From Mycolicibacterium mengxianglii (GTDB lineage Bacteria > Actinomycetota > Actinomycetes > Mycobacteriales > Mycobacteriaceae), in NCBI RefSeq assembly GCF_015710575.1, contig NZ_CP065373.1, positions 5,022,001-5,086,000 on the forward strand: a stretch of DNA of 64,000 nucleotides, in the 5' to 3' direction. How positions within the stretch are numbered: position 1 is the first letter of the stretch; the number at the start of each line of letters is the position of its first letter. Shown one piece after another: positions 59,035-64,000 of the stretch. Under the pieces are notes generated by a model that did not search any database, had not been told where the DNA came from, and worked only from the letters and a program-made list of their open reading frames with translations. Position numbers and translations under genes: made by a program.

Positions 59035-59798
59035 GCGCCCAGCCAGAAGCCAGTGCAGCCACTCGCGCCGAAGTGTGCGCAGTGGCCTGCGCCGAGTTGT
59101 TCCGCGACGCCGGCGAGATCATGGTCAGCCCGATGGCGAACATGGTGGCCATCGGCGCCCGACTCGCGCGGCTCACCTTCTCCCCCGACATCGTGCTGAC
59201 CGACGGCGAGGCCCGACTGCTGGCCGACACCCCCGCCCTCGGCGCCAGTGGCGCCATCGAAGGCTGGATGCCGTTCGGACGCGTCTTCGAGACCCTGGCG
59301 TGGGGCCGGCGCCATGTCGTCATGGGCGCCAACCAGATCGACCGCTACGGCAACCAGAACCTGTCAGCCTTCGGCCCCCTGCAGCACCCCAAGCGGCAGA
59401 TGTTCGGTGTGCGCGGCGCGCCGGGCAACACCATCAATCACGCGACCAGCTACTGGGTGGGCAATCACAGCACCCGGGTGTTCGGTGAGTCCGTCGACAT
59501 CGTCTCCGGCATCGGTTGGAACAAGGTCGATCCCGCCAATCCTGCATACCGGTTCGTCAACGTCTACCGGGTGGTGTCCAACCTGGGGGTGTTCGACTTC
59601 AACGGCCCCGACCACCAGATGCGCGCCGTGTCCTTGCACCCCGGTGTCGACGCCGCGCAGGTCGCCGAGAACACCGGCTTCGAGGTGCACGGCCTGGATT
59701 CCGCCGAGACGACGCGGGTACCCACCGATGACGAACTGACGTTGATTCAAGATGTCATTGATCCGAAGTCCCTGCGGGACCGAGAGATTCGCTCGTGA
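59031..59798 (+). CDS. ipdB: IpdB, ring C hydrolase beta subunit
   Basis: 255 residues. Class I CoA-transferase beta-subunit fold: ICR-like start, FSPDIVLTDGEARLLADTP (the acidic region near residue 55-65), GANQIDRYGNQNLSAFG and GGAP-like RGAPGNTINH. It acts with IpdA in opening ring C. It corresponds to Rv3552. Starts GTGAGCGCC, overlapping ipdA by 4 nt, and its stop overlaps the ipdC GTG by 4 nt. Confidence 0.94.
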   Translation: MSAQPEASAATRAEVCAVACAELFRDAGEIMVSPMANMVAIGARLARLTFSPDIVLTDGEARLLADTPALGASGAIEGWMPFGRVFETLAWGRRHVVMGANQIDRYGNQNLSAFGPLQHPKRQMFGVRGAPGNTINHATSYWVGNHSTRVFGESVDIVSGIGWNKVDPANPAYRFVNVYRVVSNLGVFDFNGPDHQMRAVSLHPGVDAAQVAENTGFEVHGLDSAETTRVPTDDELTLIQDVIDPKSLRDREIRS

Positions 59799-60868
59799 GC
59801 CGATTGGTCACACCGCTGACCGAACTTGTCGGTATCGAGCACCCCGTGGTGCAGACCGGCATGGGCTGGGTAGCTGGGGCGCGACTGGTCTCGGCGACCT
59901 CCAACGCCGGCGGGCTGGGCATCCTGGCCTCGGCAACCATGACCCTGGCAGAACTGCAGACCGCGGTGACCAAGGTCAAGGCGGCCACCGACAAACCCTT
60001 CGGGATCAATATCCGCGCCGACGCCGGTGACGCCAATGACCGGATCGACCTGCTGATCCGCGAAGGCGTGAAGGTCGCCTCCTTCGCGCTGGCCCCCAAA
60101 CCGGACCTGATCGCCAGACTCAAAGACGCAGGCGTAGTGGTGATTCCGTCGGTGGGGTTGGCCAAGCACGCCAAGAAGGTCGCCGGCTGGGGCGCCGACG
60201 CGGTGATCGTCCAAGGTGGCGAGGGTGGCGGCCACACCGGGCCGATCGCGACCACACTGCTGCTGCCCTCGGTCCTCGATGCCGTCGCCGACACCGGCAT
60301 GCCGGTGATCGCCGCGGGTGGATTCTTCGACGGCCGGGGCCTGGCCGCCGCGCTGTCGTATGGCGCCGCGGGGGTGGCGATGGGCACCCGCTTCCTGCTG
60401 ACGTCCGACTCGACCGTGCCGGAAGCGGTCAAGCAACGTTATCTCGCAGCGGCACTGGACGGCACCGTGGTGTCCACCCGCGTCGACGGGATGCCGCACC
60501 GGGTACTGCGCACCGGCCTGGTCGAGAAGCTGGAGAGCGGCTCACGGGCCCGGGGATTCTCGGCGGCCATTCGCAACGCGCAGAAGTTCAAGAAGATGTC
60601 GGGCATGACCTGGAAATCGATGGTCACCGACGGGCTCGCCATGCGCCACGGTAAAGAACTCAGCTGGTCGCAGGTCCTGATGGCCGCCAACACACCGATG
60701 CTGTTGAAAGCCGGGCTGGTCGAGGGCAACACCGACGCCGGCGTGCTGGCCTCGGGTCAGGTGGCCGGCATTCTCGAGGACCTGCCGTCATGCGCTGCGC
60801 TGATCGAAGAGATCGTGCGCGACGCGATCGACCACCTGCAGGCGGCGGCGGGATACATCGCGCCCTGA
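59795..60868 (+). CDS. ipdC: IpdC, nitronate-monooxygenase-fold flavin reductase
   Basis: 357 residues of the 2-nitropropane dioxygenase/NMO family (TIM barrel with FMN): VVQTGMGWVAGARLVSATSN, GADAVIVQGGEGGGHTG (FMN phosphate site), VIAAGGFFDGRGLAAALSYG and GTRFLLTSDS. IpdC is an NADH-dependent reductase of HIP degradation that acts on the unsaturated ring C/D CoA intermediate. It corresponds to Rv3553. It ends the echA20-ipdA-ipdB-ipdC chain of 4-nt overlaps. Confidence 0.94.
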   Translation: MSRLVTPLTELVGIEHPVVQTGMGWVAGARLVSATSNAGGLGILASATMTLAELQTAVTKVKAATDKPFGINIRADAGDANDRIDLLIREGVKVASFALAPKPDLIARLKDAGVVVIPSVGLAKHAKKVAGWGADAVIVQGGEGGGHTGPIATTLLLPSVLDAVADTGMPVIAAGGFFDGRGLAAALSYGAAGVAMGTRFLLTSDSTVPEAVKQRYLAAALDGTVVSTRVDGMPHRVLRTGLVEKLESGSRARGFSAAIRNAQKFKKMSGMTWKSMVTDGLAMRHGKELSWSQVLMAANTPMLLKAGLVEGNTDAGVLASGQVAGILEDLPSCAALIEEIVRDAIDHLQAAAGYIAP

Positions 60869-60953
60869 CTGGCCTGAGTTTGGCCAAACGCCCTTGACCG
60901 GCGCGAAAGGTTCCTACACTCACGCCAACTGACCGTCGGCATTCGGGGGAACC

Positions 60954-62063
60954 ATGAAGACAACCGCTGCCGTGCTGTGGGGTTACGGCGAGGACTGGAG
61001 TGTCGAGGAGATCGACCTCGACCCTCCCCAGGACGGCGAGGTGCTGGTTTCTTTCGAAGCCACCGGGCTCTGCCATTCCGATGAGCACGTCCGCACCGGC
61101 GATCTGCCCGCACCGCTGCCACTGGTCGGCGGGCACGAGGGTGCCGGTGTGGTTCAGGAAGTCGGTCCCGGTGTGCGCGACCTCAACCCCGGTGACCACG
61201 TCGTCGCATCGTTCCTGCCGGCGTGCGGCCGATGCCGGTGGTGCGCACGCGGCAGGCAGAACCTGTGCGATCAGGGTGTGACGACGCTGACCGGTCTGCA
61301 ACTGGACGGCACCTACCGTAGGCGTGCCCGCGGCAAGGACGTCGGGGTCATGGCGGGATTGGGGACGTTCTCTGAGGTGAGCACGGTGGCGGAGAGCTCG
61401 TTGGTCAAGATCGACGACGACATCCCACTCTCACGGGCCTGCCTGCTGGGCTGCGGTGTGACGACGGGCTGGGGCTCGGCGGTCAACACCGCCGACGTAC
61501 GTCCCGGAGACACCGTGGTGGTCGTCGGCTGCGGCGGTATCGGTAGCGGCGCCATCCAGGGCGCCCGGCTGGCCGGCGCCGAGAAGATCGTTGTTGTCGA
61601 CATCGTGGAAGCCAAGCGGGACATGGCCTTTCTGTTCGGCGCGACCCACTTCGTCACATCGATGGCCGAGGCCACGGCCTTGGTGGCCGAGCTCACGCGC
61701 GGGGTGATGGCCGATTCGGCGATTCTGACCGTCGGCCTGCTCGAAGGCGCGATGATCAACGACGCGCTCGAGCTGGTCAGCAAGGGCGGCGCAGTCGTGG
61801 TGACGGCGATTGCGGCGATGACCGAACTGACGGCCACAATGTCGCTGATGTTCTTCACGCTGTTCCAGAAGCGGCTGCTGGGCAGCTTGTATGGGGAGGC
61901 CAATCCCCGCAACGACATTCATCGGTTGCTGAGCCTGTATCGCGCCGGCAAACTGCTGCTCGACGAAACCGTCACTGCAGAGTACAAACTCGGCGACATC
62001 AACGAGGCCTATGCGGACATGCGCGCGGGCCGCAACATCCGCGGAGTGATCCTCCACCAGTGA
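60954..62063 (+). CDS. Zinc-dependent alcohol dehydrogenase (NDMA-dependent, long-chain type)
   Basis: 369 residues. Catalytic zinc ligands in TGLCHSDEHV and VGGHEGAG; structural zinc cysteines in PACGRCRWCARGRQNLC; Rossmann VVVVGCGGIGSGAIQGARLA (about 185). The sequence resembles mycobacterial NDMA-type dehydrogenases (AdhB/AdhD group). In M. tuberculosis this position holds fdxB. It may oxidise an alcohol or CoA-linked hydroxyl in the pathway, but that is inferred from place only. An 85-nt gap follows ipdC, with no KstR2 box, so it may have its own promoter. Confidence 0.88.
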   Translation: MKTTAAVLWGYGEDWSVEEIDLDPPQDGEVLVSFEATGLCHSDEHVRTGDLPAPLPLVGGHEGAGVVQEVGPGVRDLNPGDHVVASFLPACGRCRWCARGRQNLCDQGVTTLTGLQLDGTYRRRARGKDVGVMAGLGTFSEVSTVAESSLVKIDDDIPLSRACLLGCGVTTGWGSAVNTADVRPGDTVVVVGCGGIGSGAIQGARLAGAEKIVVVDIVEAKRDMAFLFGATHFVTSMAEATALVAELTRGVMADSAILTVGLLEGAMINDALELVSKGGAVVVTAIAAMTELTATMSLMFFTLFQKRLLGSLYGEANPRNDIHRLLSLYRAGKLLLDETVTAEYKLGDINEAYADMRAGRNIRGVILHQ

Positions 62064-62110
62064 TTTCGGCGCGATTTCGACCGCTGAGCGGTCGAAATCG
62101 CGCCGAAATC
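62062..62110. terminator. Bidirectional hairpin terminator
   Basis: A perfect inverted repeat of 23 bp per arm (GATTTCGGCGCGATTTCG then ACCGC) with a TGA loop between the stops of adh and fadA6. It is long and unusually regular, with GATTTCG appearing twice in each arm. A terminator for both converging genes is the simplest reading. Confidence 0.85.
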
Positions 62111-62117
62111 CCCAGTA

Positions 62118-63266
62118 CTAGAGGCGCTCGATGATGGTGACGTTGGCGGTGCCGCCGCCCTCGCACATCGTCTGCAGGCCGTAGCGACCGCCGGTGCGTT
62201 CGAGCTCGTTGAGCATGGTGGCGAACAACTTGGCCCCGGTCGCGCCGAGCGGGTGCCCCAAGGCGATCGCGCCGCCGTTGGGGTTGACCTTGGCCGGATC
62301 CACCTTCAGTTCCTTGATCCACGACAGGACCACGGGCGCAAAGGCTTCGTTGATCTCCACGGTGTCGATATCGTCCATCGACAGCCCCGTCTTCTCCAAC
62401 GCATGGCGGGTGGCCGGGATCGGGCCGGTCAGCATGAGCACCGGATCGGCGCCCCGGGCGCTGATGTGGTGGATGCGGGCCCGGGGAGTCAGGTTGTGGT
62501 CCTTGACCGCCTGCTCGGAGGCGAGCAGCACCGCCGAGGCACCGTCGGAGATCTGGCTGGCCAGCGCCGCCGTGAGCCGGCCCCCATCGACCAGGGTCTT
62601 GAGCGAGGCCATCTTCTCCAGTGACGTCTCCCGCGGGCCTTCGTCGACACCGAAACCGTCCACCGGGATGATCTCGTTGTCGAAATGCCCGCCGCGGATT
62701 GCCGCCAGCGCCCGCTGGTGGCTGGCCAGGGCGAACTCTTCCATCTCTTCTCGGGTCAGCTCCCACCGCTGCGCGATCAACTCCGCGCCGCGGAACTGGG
62801 AGATCTCCTGATCGCCGTAGCGATGCAGCCAGCTCTTGGACTCGTTGGTGGGCGAAGTGAACCCGTACTGCTCACCTGCTGTCATCGCCGACGAAATCGG
62901 GATCTGGCTCATGTTCTGCATGCCACCGGCAAGGATCAGATCTGCGGTACCGGCCATGATCGCTTGGGCGCCAAAGGAAATGGCCTGCTGGCTGGATCCG
63001 CACTGGCGGTCGACAGTCACGCCGGGGACTTCCTCGGGATAGCCTGCTGCCAGCCACGAGAGCCGGCCGATATTGCCGGCCTGCGCACCGATGGCGTCGA
63101 CGCATCCTGCGATGACGTCATCCACCGCGCCGGGGTCGACGTCCACCCGGTCGAACAGACCGCGCCACGCAGCCGCGCCCAGATCAACCGGATGCATACC
63201 GGCGAGCGATCCATTGCGTTTACCGACCGCGGTACGCACGGCTTCGACGACGTACGCCTCAGGCAT
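62118..63266 (-). CDS. fadA6: FadA6 thiolase of ring C/D degradation
   Basis: 382 residues of the thiolase family. The nucleophile Cys is in VTVDRQCGSSQQAISFG (about residue 92), the His in AIALGHPLGATGAKL, and the second Cys in TMCEGGGTANVTIIE. FadA6 cleaves a beta-keto CoA produced by the IpdAB/EchA20 steps. It corresponds to Rv3556c. It lies 27 nt after kstR2 in the same operon, so KstR2 controls it from the box at 63921. Confidence 0.94.
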   Translation of the reverse strand: MPEAYVVEAVRTAVGKRNGSLAGMHPVDLGAAAWRGLFDRVDVDPGAVDDVIAGCVDAIGAQAGNIGRLSWLAAGYPEEVPGVTVDRQCGSSQQAISFGAQAIMAGTADLILAGGMQNMSQIPISSAMTAGEQYGFTSPTNESKSWLHRYGDQEISQFRGAELIAQRWELTREEMEEFALASHQRALAAIRGGHFDNEIIPVDGFGVDEGPRETSLEKMASLKTLVDGGRLTAALASQISDGASAVLLASEQAVKDHNLTPRARIHHISARGADPVLMLTGPIPATRHALEKTGLSMDDIDTVEINEAFAPVVLSWIKELKVDPAKVNPNGGAIALGHPLGATGAKLFATMLNELERTGGRYGLQTMCEGGGTANVTIIERL

Positions 63267-63293
63267 GTCAGACTCCTTCAGATTGGCAGTGCT

Positions 63294-63905
63294 CTAGGTT
63301 TTTTGAGGTTTTCGGGGAGCGGCGATACCGCCGAGGACGATTGACAGATACTGCCTGCCGACCTGCTCTGCAGTCAGCCCCTTGCCCTTGGACGGCTGAT
63401 ACCAACGCACGGACACCCACGTGGTGTCACGGATGAACCGATACACCAGATCCACATCGATATCGGGGCGGAAGTAACCCTCGTCGATGCCTTGCTTCAA
63501 GACGTCGACCCACATCTTGCGCTGCTCCCGATTGCGGGCCTCGAGGTAGGCGAAGCGCGGCTGGGACGACAGCCGCTTGGCCTCGTCCTGATAGATCACC
63601 ACCTGCGCATGGCGGTACTCGATGGCCTCGAATGAGGCCATGAACAGACCCTCGAGCCGCGCGAGTGGATTGGGCTCGGTGTCGATGATCTCCTGGTAAC
63701 GGCCGAACAACCAGCCGAGGAAGTCCCGCAGCACCTCGTCGACCATTTCCTCTTTGGACTTGAAATGGTGGTAGAGGCTGCCGGACAGTATCCCGGCGGC
63801 GTCGGCTATATCCCGCACCGTGGTGGCACGCAGACCCCGCTCGGCCATCATGGTCGCGGCGAGCGCCAACAGCTCGTCGCGACGCGTCGGCGCCACGTTG
63901 TCCAT
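63294..63905 (-). CDS. kstR2: TetR-family repressor KstR2
   Basis: 203 residues from ATG 63905 (MDNVAPTRRDELL), close to the 200 of Rv3557c. A longer frame to 63929 would include the operator. The TetR helix-turn-helix is in LRATTVRDIADAAGILSGSLYHHF (residues about 22-45), followed by the alpha-helical ligand domain ending in LTAEQVGRQYLSIVLGG. KstR2 is known to repress the HIP genes and is released by HIP-CoA. A KstR2 box just upstream indicates autoregulation. Confidence 0.95.
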   Translation of the reverse strand: MDNVAPTRRDELLALAATMMAERGLRATTVRDIADAAGILSGSLYHHFKSKEEMVDEVLRDFLGWLFGRYQEIIDTEPNPLARLEGLFMASFEAIEYRHAQVVIYQDEAKRLSSQPRFAYLEARNREQRKMWVDVLKQGIDEGYFRPDIDVDLVYRFIRDTTWVSVRWYQPSKGKGLTAEQVGRQYLSIVLGGIAAPRKPQKT

Positions 63906-63920
63906 CTCCACAGGGTACCA

Positions 63921-63934
63921 ACCAAGCACTTGCT
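63921..63934. promoter_or_regulatory. KstR2 operator upstream of kstR2
   Basis: ACCAAGCACTTGCT fits AnCAAGnnCTTGnT at all fixed positions. It lies 15 bp before the kstR2 ATG and 24 bp after the end of the partial SDR gene at the right edge. Confidence 0.93.
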
Positions 63935-63957
63935 TGGCGAGTGGGGTCTGGCGTGAC

Positions 63958-64000
63958 TCAGGGGTGCTGACTGGAAACCGAGATGACTTCGCCGGTCAGG
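63958..64000 (-). CDS. C-terminal end of an SDR oxidoreductase (IpdF-like), cut by window edge
   Basis: The last 14 codons before the stop at 63958 read LTGEVISVSSQHP. This is the C-terminal signature of SDR proteins (LTG-x-hydrophobic). In M. tuberculosis the gene at this place, Rv3559c, is ipdF, a 5-hydroxy-HIP-CoA reductase, and a PPE gene lies between it and kstR2 there. The match rests on 13 residues and synteny. Confidence 0.55.
   Translation of the reverse strand, partial: LTGEVISVSSQHP

Overview
This window looks like a fast-growing, high-GC mycobacterium (Mycolicibacterium type). It holds the conserved cholesterol/steroid catabolic locus in the gene order known from the M. tuberculosis Rv3531c-Rv3559c region. 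KstR operators (TnnAACnnGTTnnA) and KstR2 operators (AnCAAGnnCTTGnT) sit at the expected promoters. MmpS/MmpL, a Ddn-like deazaflavin protein and a cyp125 gene also fit. I see no tRNA, rRNA, CRISPR array or transposase gene.

Layout. (1) 1-9679, left arm of the steroid locus: a DUF1214 protein (cut by the edge) divergent from an IclR regulator across a KstR box; a RecQ helicase with a phosphoribosyltransferase-like tail; the hsaE-hsaG-hsaF operon, which finishes ring A/B degradation; and, divergent across another KstR box, kstD and an hsd4B-type enoyl-CoA hydratase. (2) 9830-41911, a 32-kb block inserted between hsd4B and ltp2. It encodes what looks like a Wzx/Wzy-type surface polysaccharide system: priming sugar transferase, flippase, two polymerase-like membrane proteins, two chain-length/co-polymerase proteins, three GT4 and one GT2 glycosyltransferases, nucleotide-sugar enzymes (GlmS, RmlA-like, WbpM/PglF-like dehydratase, DegT aminotransferase, two epimerases), two beta-helix lipoproteins, two FemAB/GNAT-like transferases, an ATP-grasp ligase, a HAD phosphatase, a methyltransferase, a PhyH oxygenase and a VanZ-like protein. 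Upstream of its long minus-strand operon lie two paralogous LuxR-type regulators with pseudo-receiver domains and a proline-rich exported protein. A 17-bp repeated element sits in front of glmS and in front of the proline-rich gene. (3) 42610-51696, the side-chain arm: ltp2-chsH1-chsH2-chsE2-chsE1-cyp125 on the minus strand, divergent from fadA5, a small NTF2-like gene and ddn, then two small exported proteins. (4) 51793-55109, an mmpS-mmpL transport pair. (5) 55627-64000, the ring C/D (HIP) arm under KstR2: two SDRs, echA20, ipdA, ipdB, ipdC, an NDMA-type alcohol dehydrogenase, fadA6 and kstR2, with the tail of a further SDR (probably ipdF) at the right edge.

How it works together. Cyp125, FadA5, ChsE1/E2, ChsH1/H2, Ltp2 and the hsd4B-type hydratase shorten the side chain. 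KstD and HsaE/G/F process and finish rings A/B. EchA20, IpdA/B, IpdC and FadA6 degrade rings C/D. The inserted block appears to be a separate surface-glycan module with its own regulators. Two of its genes (the Wzc-like co-polymerase near 17,540 and the RmlA-like thymidylyltransferase at a C6 tract, 35630-35635) are out of frame in this sequence, so the system is decaying, phase-variable or affected by sequence errors.

Start sites were reassigned in many genes because the longest reading frames run back into neighbours; 1-, 4- or 8-nt stop/start overlaps support the chosen starts.
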